Shown here in pieces: positions 51,095 to 59,210 of a stretch of DNA of 64,000 nucleotides. Made by a program: the position numbers and the translations under genes. The stretch comes from JBCBWG01 sp038523925 (lineage in GTDB: Bacteria; Pseudomonadota; Alphaproteobacteria; Rhizobiales; Hyphomicrobiaceae): the NCBI GenBank assembly GCA_038523925.1, contig JBCBIY010000012.1:33765-97764 (forward strand), read 5' to 3'. Every line of letters starts with the position of its first letter. The first letter of the stretch is position 1. The notes beneath the pieces were generated by a model. The model saw nothing but the letters and a program-made list of their open reading frames with translations, was not told the DNA's origin and made no database searches.

Positions 51095-52087
51095 TTAGCG
51101 GCCGGGTGCCGCGGCCGCCGGGCACAGCCGAAACGCTTCCGACAAAGCTGCGCGGCGATTGTCGAACACGCCGATCGCGCGACCGCCGCGCGCATACTGT
51201 GCGATGAAGCCGTCAGTCATCTGCGCGCGGTCGCGCGGCTCAACATCGAGCGCGGTCAGCATCCGGCCCTTGGCATCGGTCGCATCGATGAGAACGGTTT
51301 GGCTGCCGCCGAAGCTCGCGATCGAGACACGGCACGGACCGTCGCGACGCGCCGCGGCCCTTGGGCGCGCGCTGCCGCGCATGCGTGGCGCCGCGACCGC
51401 CGCTTTGGCGACCTCGGTGCGTGGGGCGCCCTTACAGAACCGCTTCATGAAAAGCGATGCGATGTAGGTTATCGATCGGCCATAGCGCTTGTCGACGGCC
51501 CATCGGCCCGAAAGGTCCTGGAACGTGACCCGTCGTTTGCGCGCGACTGGCTCGCTCAGCGCCAGGATCACATCCTGCTTCAGCCGCGTCCGCGGCCCGA
51601 CTGGGCGCGGAATGCGCTCGCCGGAGTAGACGACAAGATGCTGGATCTGCGCGAGCACGCCGGTTGAGACGTCGGGGTAGCTGTCGCCTGGAACACCGCC
51701 GCCGGTCGTGCCAAGGCCCGCAAAGTTGTTCTGCTTCGGGTTGACGTCGCCCCACTTCCCGTTGGGCTGACGGTAGGTCAGGAAGTTCGTTTCGATTGCC
51801 ATCTGGAAGAACGCGTAGTCCCATCGCACGCGCCACGTCTCGCCGTGCTGGCGATAGAAGTCCGCGATGCGCCGGAAGCGAGGTGTCACCCGCCGGTTGC
51901 GCGTGCGCAAGAACGCCATCAGCCGGTCGGGTGTAACACAGGCCGGAACCTGGTTCCGCGCATCCGTCCGGATTGGCGGTGCTTTGCGCGCGGCAAAAAC
52001 CGCCGTGCTCTGAAACACAGCCGCAAACGCCACCGCAACGCCGACCAAAAGCGCCGGTCGTCCCCGCGCCATTACGCCCACACTCAT
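51095..52087 (-). CDS. Secreted glucosaminidase-like protein, copy A
   Basis: A 330-residue secreted protein: signal peptide (about 1-33), then a glucosaminidase-like domain (RVRWDYAFFQMAIETNFLTY with the probable catalytic Glu99, KQNNFAGLGTTGGGVPGDSY, VLAQIQHLVVYSGE) and a C-terminal domain from about residue 250 shared with the divergent copy B (CRVSIASFGGSQTVLI, ending EAFRLCP). The ATG at 52087 has GGAGGG 5 bp upstream; the frame extends to 52690 but that part is repeat DNA. The first domain suggests peptidoglycan cleavage or binding; this is inference. Confidence 0.82.
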   Translation of the reverse strand: MSVGVMARGRPALLVGVAVAFAAVFQSTAVFAARKAPPIRTDARNQVPACVTPDRLMAFLRTRNRRVTPRFRRIADFYRQHGETWRVRWDYAFFQMAIETNFLTYRQPNGKWGDVNPKQNNFAGLGTTGGGVPGDSYPDVSTGVLAQIQHLVVYSGERIPRPVGPRTRLKQDVILALSEPVARKRRVTFQDLSGRWAVDKRYGRSITYIASLFMKRFCKGAPRTEVAKAAVAAPRMRGSARPRAAARRDGPCRVSIASFGGSQTVLIDATDAKGRMLTALDVEPRDRAQMTDGFIAQYARGGRAIGVFDNRRAALSEAFRLCPAAAAPGR

Positions 52088-52208
52088 CGGTCCCTCCGAC
52101 CCGTTCCAGGACGTGGCACCACACAAATCGTACGACAGTGAGGCTGGTGGTTCTATTGTTGGCCAACTTGCGCCGCCGCGCGTTGGTACGCGCTGCGCGC
52201 TTTCTTTC

Positions 52209-52303
52209 GGTCTAACCTGCGCAAGCTTGGTTGGCACACGAGGCCGACCGCCACTCGCTGCGGCGCGCTGCGCTGGCCTGGGGCCAGCTTCGTGCGCCTC
52301 GCT
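52209..52303 (+). repeat. T-tract palindromic element, family 1, copy 1
   Basis: 95 bp beginning GGTCTAACC, one base from the GGTCCAACC of copies 2-4, right after a T-rich stretch. Contains CCTGCGCAAGCTTGGTTGG, GGCACACGAGG and a hairpin: GGCGC (52262-52266), 5-nt loop, GCTGGCC (52272-52278), TGG, GGCCAGC (52282-52288), 5-nt loop, GCGCC (52294-52298). A T-rich run follows. Non-coding. Confidence 0.9.
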
Positions 52304-52315
52304 TTTTTTCTTTTT

Positions 52316-52411
52316 GGTCCAACCTGCGCAAGCTTGGTTGGCACACGAGTCCGACCGCCACTCGCTGCGGCGCGCTGCGCTGGCCTGAAGGCCAGCTCCG
52401 TGCGCCTCGCT
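52316..52411 (+). repeat. T-tract palindromic element, family 1, copy 2
   Basis: 96 bp, 107 bp downstream of copy 1 in the same orientation, preceded by a T-rich tract at 52303-52315. The hairpin has a TGAA loop in place of TGG and TCCGT in the 3' internal-loop strand; both stems are kept. Other differences are point changes (GAGTCCG for GAGGCCG). Confidence 0.9.
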
Positions 52412-52480
52412 CTGGTCTTTGAGGGGCTGGCGAGGTGGCTGTCGCGTGGGCGGTGGCTGTGGCCGCGCGCTCTCTTTTTT

Positions 52481-52575
52481 GGTCCAACCTGCGCAAGCTT
52501 GGTTGGCACACGAGGCCGACCGCCACTCGCTGCGGCGCGCTGCGCTGGCCTGGGGCCAGCTTCGTGCGCCTCGCT
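52481..52575 (+). repeat. T-tract palindromic element, family 1, copy 3
   Basis: 95 bp, almost identical to copy 1, 165 bp downstream of the start of copy 2, preceded by CTCTTTTTT. The unique spacer 52412-52480 is GC-rich and holds nothing I recognise. The remaining 52576-52808 contains the upstream region of copy B and no clear promoter. Confidence 0.9.
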
Positions 52576-52808
52576 CTGTTCTCCGTGGGGCTTGAGTGTC
52601 GTCACCGATCGCCCGGCGCCTGGTCGCCGAAACGCCGGTTGCCGCGACGGGCCGACCGAGAGACGGCGACAAAAAAACCATTCGTCCCAACTGTTGCCGC
52701 GATTTTCAGATGGGTTCGAACGGCACGGGGGAGGCTAACGAAGCCTTAACGTAAAGCGATCCATAATCGCTGTGCACATCTGAGTTTCGTTCGGTACGGG
52801 TGGGTTAC

Positions 52809-54047
52809 ATGATTTTGCGGTTCGGCACGGGGGTCGTTGCGACCGGCTTCGTCCTTGGCTTTGCAGCGACAGGCGCAACGGCGGCCAAGCTGCCGGCAAT
52901 CGATGCGGCGTCAGCGGGGCCAGTCCCCGAGTGTGTGACGCCAGGCCGACTAATGGCCTTCATTCGCGACCGCAATCCGCGGCTCTCGGACCGTTACTCA
53001 GACATTTCGGTTCAATACATGCGCATTGGCCAGGACCTCGGCGTCCGCTGGGACTATGCGTTCTACCAGATGCTCGTTGAGACCGGCTCGCTCACCTACA
53101 AGGGCGATGTCAAACCCCAGCAGAACAACTTCGCTGGCATCGGCGCGACCGGCGGCGGCGCACGCGGCGAGAGCTTCCCGACGGTTGCTGAAGGCGTCCG
53201 TGCGCACCTCGAACATCTTCTGATTTACGCCGGCCGGCAGGTCGACAATCCGGTGTCGGAACGCACCCGCAAGGTGCAGTCGTGGGGCATCCTCGACACG
53301 TGGCGCCAGCGGTTTGGCGGCCGTCCCGTTCGGTTCAATGATATGACGCGGAAGTGGTCGCCGGGCGATCGCGGGTATGCGCGTGACATCCAGTCCGTTG
53401 CCGACAGCTTCATGCGGACGCGGTGCGGCGATGTTGATCCGCAGCCAGGCCTGGTCGCGGGCATTCGGACGACGGGCGATCGGGCAGCCGGCACGCAGGT
53501 CGCAAGCGCCGGCACTGGCGCCGAATTCGCAAAGCAAGCCGTTGAGCGCGCGCGCCAGCAAGGTGCAACGCGCAGTAGCCTCGGCTCGCCGGTGCAGGAT
53601 ACAGCAAAAAAGGCGCAGCAATCGCTGACGCAAAGTGTGTCCGTCATCAATGCGGGCTCGAACGAGATCGCGCCAGCCGCGAACGCGGGCGCACAGGAAA
53701 GCCGGCCGTCATCCGAGCGCGTGGCGTCCGCCGGCACATCGGTCGGCCGGTTCGCAAGCAACCTCATCGGGTCGGTTCGCCCGCCCGCGAAGTCGAGTGC
53801 CGACCCTGACCAGTGCCGCGTGTGGACCGCGAGCTATGGCGGCCAGAACGCCCTGATCATCCGCTCGATCAGCAAGTCCCACGTGAACTACACCGTGCTC
53901 GACGTGAACACCGGCCGCGAGGACCGTGAGGCCGACGCCTACATCGCAGCCTACGCAAAGGGCGGCGAGACGATCGGCAAGTACACCGACCCGACGAAAG
54001 CCCTGAAAAAGGCCTTCGAACTCTGCCCAGACAGCGCCGCGAAGTAG
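52809..54047 (+). CDS. Secreted glucosaminidase-like protein, copy B
   Basis: A 412-residue secreted protein, divergent paralogue of copy A. Signal peptide (about 1-28), glucosaminidase-like domain (GVRWDYAFYQMLVETGSLTY with probable catalytic Glu91, KPQQNNFAGIGATGGGARGE, VRAHLEHLLIYAGRQ), an Ala/Gln/Ser-rich linker of about 130 residues absent from copy A, and the shared C-terminal domain (CRVWTASYGGQNALIIRS to EADAYIAAYAKGGETIG, ending KKAFELCPDSA). The ATG at 52809 is chosen; a GTG at 52800 is possible. Two cysteines in the C-terminal domain are kept in both copies. Confidence 0.82.
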   Translation: MILRFGTGVVATGFVLGFAATGATAAKLPAIDAASAGPVPECVTPGRLMAFIRDRNPRLSDRYSDISVQYMRIGQDLGVRWDYAFYQMLVETGSLTYKGDVKPQQNNFAGIGATGGGARGESFPTVAEGVRAHLEHLLIYAGRQVDNPVSERTRKVQSWGILDTWRQRFGGRPVRFNDMTRKWSPGDRGYARDIQSVADSFMRTRCGDVDPQPGLVAGIRTTGDRAAGTQVASAGTGAEFAKQAVERARQQGATRSSLGSPVQDTAKKAQQSLTQSVSVINAGSNEIAPAANAGAQESRPSSERVASAGTSVGRFASNLIGSVRPPAKSSADPDQCRVWTASYGGQNALIIRSISKSHVNYTVLDVNTGREDREADAYIAAYAKGGETIGKYTDPTKALKKAFELCPDSAAK

Positions 54048-54090
54048 TTCGCGGCGCCTCCGCACCCGGCACAAGCAGCCGCACGATGGA

Positions 54091-54111
54091 TCCTCGGGCC
54101 AAGCCCGAGGA
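54091..54111. repeat. Short perfect stem-loop after copy B
   Basis: TCCTCGGGC-CAA-GCCCGAGGA, a 9-bp perfect stem with a 3-nt loop, 43 bp after the copy B stop. Short palindromes of this CTCGGGC type are common between alphaproteobacterial genes. No T-run follows, so it is not a classic terminator. Confidence 0.6.
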
Positions 54112-54184
54112 AAGCGGTTGTGGGCGCCACGCCGCCATTGCAACCGGCGATGCGGCAGCCACCCACTAGCCCCACAAAGACCAG

Positions 54185-54323
54185 AGCGAGGCGCACGAAG
54201 CTGGCCTTCAGGCCAGCGCAGCGCGCCGCAGCGAGTGGCGGTCGGACGTCGCTCGAGCCGCGAGCCTGCGAGCGCGCGAACAGTGCAAAAAATCGTGCCA
54301 ACCAAGCTTGCGCAGGTTGGACC
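54185..54323 (-). repeat. T-tract palindromic element, family 1, copy 4 (inverted, with insertion)
   Basis: The reverse complement of the unit found at 52209-52575, lying on the far side of copy B. Its head GGTCCAACC (complement of 54315-54323) is preceded by a T-rich stretch; the hairpin GGCGC/GCTGGCC/GGCCAGC/GCGCC is intact with loop TGAA. A 47-nt sequence (54248-54294) takes the place of ACGA between the GGCAC box and CCGACCGCC. It ends 10 bp before folB. Confidence 0.88.
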
Positions 54324-54332
54324 AAACAAAAA

Positions 54333-54746
54333 TCACCTACCCGCTCTCACGATCTCGATGCCGACGCTGCGGCAGGACGTGAGAACGTCGGGTTTTTCGA
54401 TGCGGACTTTGATGGTTTGGACGCGCGGGTTCTCGAGGCAGCGTTGGGCGATGCGCTCGGCGGCGGTTTCGATCAGGTTGATGTGGTCTTCATCAAGCGT
54501 CAGGTGCACGGCGCGGATGGCTTCGTCATAGTCGTAGACGTCGCCCAGGTGGTCGGTGCGGCCGTCGTAGTCGTCGGTGACGTCAAGTTCGAGCGAGACG
54601 ATCACGCGTTGGACGTAGCGGTGTTCGTGTTCGTAGACGCCGATCGATGCGACGACCTCAAGCTCCGATACGAGGACCTTGCGCAACGCCCGTGTGGCCG
54701 CTGCCGGTTGCACCTCGGTGGGGGCGCGTTCTGCGAGTGTCGCCAT
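54333..54746 (-). CDS. folB: Dihydroneopterin aldolase
   Basis: A 137-residue enzyme of folate synthesis that cleaves dihydroneopterin to 6-hydroxymethyl-dihydropterin and glycolaldehyde. Markers are VASIGVYEHEHRYVQRVIVS, the active-site YDYDEAIRAVHLTL (Tyr), HINLIETAAERIAQ and VRIEKPDVL with the conserved Lys. A 20-residue Ala/Thr extension precedes the domain. It follows a FolM-like reductase on the same strand, 55 bp apart. Confidence 0.94.
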   Translation of the reverse strand: MATLAERAPTEVQPAAATRALRKVLVSELEVVASIGVYEHEHRYVQRVIVSLELDVTDDYDGRTDHLGDVYDYDEAIRAVHLTLDEDHINLIETAAERIAQRCLENPRVQTIKVRIEKPDVLTSCRSVGIEIVRAGR

Positions 54747-54801
54747 GTTCGTCGTCCGGAAAGTGTCTTCAGGCCCGCGTGCTGACCATGAGCTTTAAAG
54801 C

Positions 54802-55533
54802 TCAGCTCAGGTGCTGCCCGCCGTCGAGCGCGATCATCTGGCCGGTCAGCGATGGAGCGTCAAGGATGTAGGCGATGGCTTGCGCGATCTCTTCAGGCGA
54901 GACCGGGCGCGCGAGCAGCGTTTCGGCCGCTTCCGAGGCAAAGTCTTCAGGCGTCTGGTGGACGCTTTGCAGGACAGGGCCGGGGCCGATGGCGTTGACG
55001 CGGATGCGCGGCGCGAGGGCCTGGGCAAGCATGCGCGTGGCGTCGAACAGCGCGGCTTTTGAAATCCCGTAGGAGAAAAAGTCAGCCGTCGGGCGGAGAA
55101 CCCGCTGGTCGACGAGATTGATGATCGCGCCATCGGTCTCGCCCGGAAGCGCTGCTGCGAATGCCTGCGAAAGGAACACGGGCGCGCGCAGGTTGACGTC
55201 GAGATGGAGCGCCCATGTTTCGGGCGTCATGTCCGCGAGCATGTCATGCCGGAATTCGGAGGCGTTGTTGACGAGGCAGGTTGGGGGGCCGAGGGCGTTC
55301 GTGCAGTCAGTGACGAGACGTGGCAGAGCCGCCAGATCTGCAAGGTCGGCCTGCAGCGTGGCGGCGTGGCCGTCGCCGTGCGCAGACACGATCTCAGCGG
55401 CGAGCGCTTCGGCCGGCGTACGCGAGGCGCGGTAGTGTACGCCGATGCGCCAGCCCCGGCTCGCGAGTTCAAGCGCGATCGCGCGGCCGATGCGTTTCGC
55501 GGCGCCAGTTATCAGCGCCGTGCCGGGCTGCAT
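54802..55533 (-). CDS. FolM/PTR1-like short-chain dehydrogenase
   Basis: A 243-residue SDR. The cofactor motif is ALITGAAKRIGRAIALELAS with an Arg in the TGxxxRxG place, the mark of pteridine reductases (PTR1/FolM); then VNNASEFRHDM (Ser in place of Gly of NNAG, also PTR1-like) and the catalytic YGISK with Tyr and Lys. FolM/PTR1 reduces dihydromonapterin or dihydrofolate. Being next to folB supports a pterin role. The ATG at 55533 overlaps the stop of the AIM24 gene (TGATG). It could also be a general SDR. Confidence 0.83.
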   Translation of the reverse strand: MQPGTALITGAAKRIGRAIALELASRGWRIGVHYRASRTPAEALAAEIVSAHGDGHAATLQADLADLAALPRLVTDCTNALGPPTCLVNNASEFRHDMLADMTPETWALHLDVNLRAPVFLSQAFAAALPGETDGAIINLVDQRVLRPTADFFSYGISKAALFDATRMLAQALAPRIRVNAIGPGPVLQSVHQTPEDFASEAAETLLARPVSPEEIAQAIAYILDAPSLTGQMIALDGGQHLS

Positions 55534-56495
55534 CAATTGTCACCGTCCAGCATGTTGCCAAGGCCGCCCAGGATCGAACCTTCGCCCGTGCCGCCGCCCG
55601 ACTGCGGCGAGTTCGCGAGGACGCGGCCTGCAAGGCGCGAGAACGGAAGCGATTGCAACCAGACGGTTCCGGGCCCGCGAAGCTGCGCGAAGAAGAAGCC
55701 TTCGCCACCGAAAATCATCGACTTCACAGAGCCGGCGCGGACGATGTCGAAGTCGACGTCCGGCGTCATCGCAGCGACACAGCCCGTGTCGACATGCAGT
55801 TCCTCGCCGGGCTCCAGGTCGCGTTGGACGAGGCAGCCGCCGCAGTGGATGAACGCGTAGCCATCGCCTTCGAGCCGCTGCATGATGAAACCTTCACCGC
55901 CAAACAGACCGGTCATAATCTTGCGCTGAAAGTGCAGGCCGACCGACACGCCCTTCGCCGCACACAAGAACGCATCCTTCTGCGCGATCATGGTGCCGCC
56001 GAGGTCGGCGAGGTGAAACGCGAGGATGGTGCCCGGATAGGGCGATGCGAACGCGACGCGCGCCTTGCCCTGACCTTCGTGCGTGAACGCCGTCATAAAC
56101 AGGCTTTCGCCGGTCAGGATGCGCTTGCCCGCCGAGGCAAGCGATCCAAACACGCCACGCGACTGCTTCGAGCCGTCGCCGAAGATCGTGTCCATCTTCA
56201 CCGAAGGGTCCTTGAACATCATCGAGCCGGCTTCCGCGATCGTGCTTTCGCCCGGATCGAGTTCGACTTCGACGTATTGCATCTCCTGGCCGTAGATCAT
56301 GAAGTCGATCTCGTCGTTCTCGCCCGGGCCGCGCGGTGGCGGGGCGGTGTCGAACGGGCCGTCGGACGCGGCTTGCGGCGCTGGCGGGATCTCTGGCGCC
56401 GGCGTTGCCGCATCGAACGGGCCAGGCTCTCGGTTGCCTGACTGGATGCGGGCCTTGCGGCGACCGAAACTTGGAACTGAGCCGGAATTCGACAT
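55533..56495 (-). CDS. AIM24 (TIGR00266) family protein
   Basis: A 320-residue protein with a Pro/Ala-rich N-terminus (residues about 1-60) followed by the AIM24 fold: VEVELDPGESTIAEAGSMMF, FMTAFTHEGQGKARVAFASP, LGGTMIAQKDAFLCAAKGVS, LFGGEGFIMQRLEGDGYAFI and FGGEGFFFAQLRGPGTVWLQ. The fold is a double beta-prism related to the tryptophan RNA-binding protein TRAP fold; the bacterial function is unknown, and the yeast member is mitochondrial. It is the first gene of a set with the SDR and folB. Confidence 0.9.
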   Translation of the reverse strand: MSNSGSVPSFGRRKARIQSGNREPGPFDAATPAPEIPPAPQAASDGPFDTAPPPRGPGENDEIDFMIYGQEMQYVEVELDPGESTIAEAGSMMFKDPSVKMDTIFGDGSKQSRGVFGSLASAGKRILTGESLFMTAFTHEGQGKARVAFASPYPGTILAFHLADLGGTMIAQKDAFLCAAKGVSVGLHFQRKIMTGLFGGEGFIMQRLEGDGYAFIHCGGCLVQRDLEPGEELHVDTGCVAAMTPDVDFDIVRAGSVKSMIFGGEGFFFAQLRGPGTVWLQSLPFSRLAGRVLANSPQSGGGTGEGSILGGLGNMLDGDN

Positions 56496-57029
56496 GGGGG
56501 ATCTCCCTTGGTCTGGCGCGCCGGGCGTCTGGCGGCCGAATCAGAACGAGCTCAGGGGCCGAAGTGCGAGCTCAAAAATCGATGCGTTTCATACGCTTAG
56601 GTTCGGCGACCCATAAGGCGTGTCGCCGGATGGTCAACGCGTCACCGAAGGTTAGCAAGCGGACGCTCAGGGTTCGTTAAATCAAGGGCCCGAGGCGCAC
56701 CGCACTTATCCACAGGCTGAGTCTCGAATCCGCGAAATGTCTGCGCCTGCAACTCCTGTCATACAACGTCGTCAGACCGTCAACCATCGGCGACAGTGAT
56801 GCCGATGTGTGGACTGCGGTGTGGCCCTCAACTCGCCGCGCTCCATGACATGCGGCCGTCCGGCCTGGCTGATTGCTCCGAACTCCCCGCGTTCGCGCAT
56901 CGGTCGGCCGGGCGGCCTATTTGTTTGCCGCGCTGACACACGCCGCGCGCCACGCGGCTTCGCAGCCTTTTCCTGCGGACCTGAATCGCGGACTGCTCTT
57001 CATCGAAAGACCAGCCGCAGGGGCCGCCT
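56496..57029. other. Intergenic region with one consensus DnaA box
   Basis: 534 bp with no gene I can support; the open frames in it on both strands have no recognisable features. A perfect DnaA box TTATCCACA lies at 56706-56714. It is alone; no second box or AT-rich unwinding region is seen, so an origin is unlikely. The region probably holds the promoter of the AIM24 gene and of the plus-strand orphan at 57030. Confidence 0.6.
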
Positions 57030-57800
57030 ATGATGATCTTCGCCATAACCGCGATGGTGCTTGTCACATTCGCCGTGCTCGCGTGGATCAACCGGCCGCG
57101 CATTGCTGGCCGCCGGGTCCTGTTCCGCACCGAGCCTGATCGTCCGCAACCGTTCGGCGATGCGATGACGTGGATCGCGGTCGGGACCACGCGGACGGAA
57201 GCGGTTCTCTCGGCGCTTGGCGTCAAGCGGGCGCGGCCGTCCAACTGGGCGTCGGGCGTTGCGACGGTCTACGATCCCGAGTTTGCTTCCGACCGGGTGT
57301 TCATTGCGCCGCCCGTCAACGGTTGGACGCTAATTGCCGGCACCACGCTGCCACGCGTGACCGACCTTGGCAGCGACGATCGTGCCGCGCAGATCCTGCG
57401 TGCGCTCTCGCAAACGTTTGGCTCGTGCCAACTGTTTTCAGCCGAGGTCGTGCCCGGCGGTTTTGCGTGGGCTCAGGCCGAAGGCGGCAGTATCGTTCGC
57501 GCGGAAGTCGTCGAGCACGGGCGCAGTTCGCTCACCTACGGACGGCGCGAGCGCGATGAAGACGCTTTGCGCAAGGACTTGTTTGAGCTTGACGGCATGT
57601 ACGACCGCCGTGGCGACTTCGGGAGCGGTCTGGTGTTCCTGCCGACCAGCGCGTTCGTGTTTGCACTTGCAGGTCATTGGAGCGTTGACCCGACGCGGCT
57701 TGGCTCACGGGCTGTCGCGTCAGTCCCGAAGCCGGGCTGGATTGTTCGATGGTCAGGCGGGGCTGCGAAGGCGGTGACATCGCGGCGGGCAGCGGCGTAA
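57030..57800 (+). CDS. Membrane-anchored orphan protein
   Basis: I do not recognise this 256-residue protein. It has an N-terminal span (MMIFAITAMVLVTFAVLAWI) and a soluble domain with the segments WIAVGTTRTEAVLSALG, RVFIAPPVNGWTLIAGTTLP and LFELDGMYDRRGDFGSGLVF, the middle one rather like bacterial immunity-style or SMI1-like sheets, but too weak to call. AGGGG lies before the ATG at 57030. No neighbour indicates a role. Confidence 0.7.
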   Translation: MMIFAITAMVLVTFAVLAWINRPRIAGRRVLFRTEPDRPQPFGDAMTWIAVGTTRTEAVLSALGVKRARPSNWASGVATVYDPEFASDRVFIAPPVNGWTLIAGTTLPRVTDLGSDDRAAQILRALSQTFGSCQLFSAEVVPGGFAWAQAEGGSIVRAEVVEHGRSSLTYGRRERDEDALRKDLFELDGMYDRRGDFGSGLVFLPTSAFVFALAGHWSVDPTRLGSRAVASVPKPGWIVRWSGGAAKAVTSRRAAA

Positions 57801-57823
57801 GAGCCACCGGCAGCATACGCGGC

Positions 57824-58363
57824 TTAGTCTGCAGCGCTGACCGTTGTTTCGTCGTCCCAAGCGCGTGTGCCTTCAGCCGGCTTGTCTTCGGCAAGCCGCG
57901 CAGCCCATCCGGCAACCGGCGCGGCGTTCGACCTGCCAACTGTCGCTTGCAATTGTTGCGACGTGGCCAGCCGCGCGTTTCGCGGCGCAATGCCCGGCAC
58001 AGCCTTCAGTCCGGCCTCAATGGCTGGCTTGCAGCGCGTCTCGGTCGCGCCCGCCCTGTTCTCTGACATTGCGAGCGCGACGCACCGCTTGCCGCCGTCG
58101 GCCGTTGATTGAATGCCGGCGGCCGCAAGCCGGTCCCAGCCTTTTGGATCGGAGGTCTTGGCGAGGATGGCCGCGCCTGACGTCTCGCTCGGTGGCATGC
58201 CGTGGACGACGCTGGTCACAAACCCCCAGAACCCAACCGCATGCCACGTCAGCACACCGCATCCGAAGCCGATCAGGCCAGCCGTCAAGCGGCCGCCGCG
58301 CCGCGGGGAGAACCGCGGGTGATCGGTGGTGTCCTGCGCATCAAGTTTCCGGGGCATGGCCAC
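57824..58363 (-). CDS. Single-span orphan protein
   Basis: A 179-residue protein with a basic, Arg-rich cytoplasmic N-terminus, one membrane span (LTAGLIGFGCGVLTWHAVGF followed by WGFVTSVV) and a periplasmic part with two cysteines (KRCVALAM and ETRCKPAI) that look like a disulphide pair. No family recognised. It is convergent with the orphan at 57030 and lies 89 bp after the RNase T2 gene on the same strand. Confidence 0.7.
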   Translation of the reverse strand: MAMPRKLDAQDTTDHPRFSPRRGGRLTAGLIGFGCGVLTWHAVGFWGFVTSVVHGMPPSETSGAAILAKTSDPKGWDRLAAAGIQSTADGGKRCVALAMSENRAGATETRCKPAIEAGLKAVPGIAPRNARLATSQQLQATVGRSNAAPVAGWAARLAEDKPAEGTRAWDDETTVSAAD

Positions 58364-58452
58364 GGCTCCGCCATCATTCGATCTCGATTGGATCGGGCGT
58401 GACAGATTCGCGGCCGCTTGCCGACGCCTCGCTGTTGGCGCCTTGGTGTCGG

Positions 58453-59139
58453 CTATCGGCTGTAGCGGACCGGCGGCACGAACATTTTGTCCGCGCGGCA
58501 GAGGCGGCGCTGGTTCTCATTCGAGCCGCAAGCGCGCAGGCGTCCCCGCTTGGTGAAGCAAACGCGGATCTCGCGCAGGCGGTTGCCGCCGCCGCGCCGG
58601 CAGACGACGCCAATCATATCGGGCTTAAGGGCCGGGTTGACGCGGGCGAACTCACGCTTCAGCTCGCGCACGGTGACAAACTGCTCTTTCTCGGGCGCGA
58701 TGAAACGTTCCGGGATCTTGATGAAGTCGAACAGCTTGCGAGACGCGCCGTAGTACTGCGCCGGTGTGAGGCCGGAGCACGTGCCGTGCTTTTTGTACTC
58801 GTGGATGATCAGCCCGCGCGACGGCATGATGTCGAGCATGGCGTTGATGATCTTCTGCGGCACGAACGGGCGGCGACCAATGCGGCAGTTGTTCGGGAAG
58901 CCACGCTCGTATTGCGGCCAGAGCCCGTGCAGGACGAATGCGTAGGGCCGCTCCTTGCGCGGGCGGCACTGCGGGTCGCGGCGCCGATCGCCCTCCGCCG
59001 CGCAGTAGGTCGGGCTCCAGGACATCACGAGCGAATAATAGTCGAACTTGCCGGCGACGTTGCGCTCAGGTCCGCGCTGAGCAAGCGCGACCGAGTTGCC
59101 AAGGATCGCAATAAGGGCCGCGAGAAGTAGTGAGCGCAT
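58453..59139 (-). CDS. Ribonuclease T2 family protein
   Basis: A 228-residue secreted endonuclease. The signal peptide ends near ALA (residue 20). Both catalytic motifs are present: CAS I YAFVLHGLWPQYERG with His71 and CAS II HEYKKHGTC with Glu114 and His118, flanked by LVMSWSPTYCA and by NNCRIG. Six or more cysteines can form disulphides. T2 enzymes cleave RNA via 2',3'-cyclic phosphates; E. coli RNase I is the model and is periplasmic. The ATG at 59139 begins at the signal peptide. Confidence 0.93.
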   Translation of the reverse strand: MRSLLLAALIAILGNSVALAQRGPERNVAGKFDYYSLVMSWSPTYCAAEGDRRRDPQCRPRKERPYAFVLHGLWPQYERGFPNNCRIGRRPFVPQKIINAMLDIMPSRGLIIHEYKKHGTCSGLTPAQYYGASRKLFDFIKIPERFIAPEKEQFVTVRELKREFARVNPALKPDMIGVVCRRGGGNRLREIRVCFTKRGRLRACGSNENQRRLCRADKMFVPPVRYSR

Positions 59140-59210
59140 GTCAGTCGTCGTCCAATCCAGCAAGGCGGCAGCGTTCGGCCGCAAACAATCACAGTCAGTC
59201 GACCGATGAA

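Noticed and set aside
52088..52690. A 200-residue N-terminal extension of copy A running through the repeats
   Set aside because: The extension is a translation of the family 1 repeats (the same peptide three times) and a Shine-Dalgarno site with ATG at 52087 and a signal peptide mark the true start.
55320..56441. 373-residue open frame antisense to the AIM24 gene
   Set aside because: Shadow frame; it has Arg/Ala-rich composition and no recognisable family.
56496..57029. Replication origin around the DnaA box
   Set aside because: Only one box, no AT-rich unwinding segment, no dnaA, hemE or parAB nearby.
57844..59130. 428-residue open frame antisense to the RNase T2 gene and the orphan before it
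   Set aside because: Shadow frame; both catalytic motifs of RNase T2 lie on the other strand.
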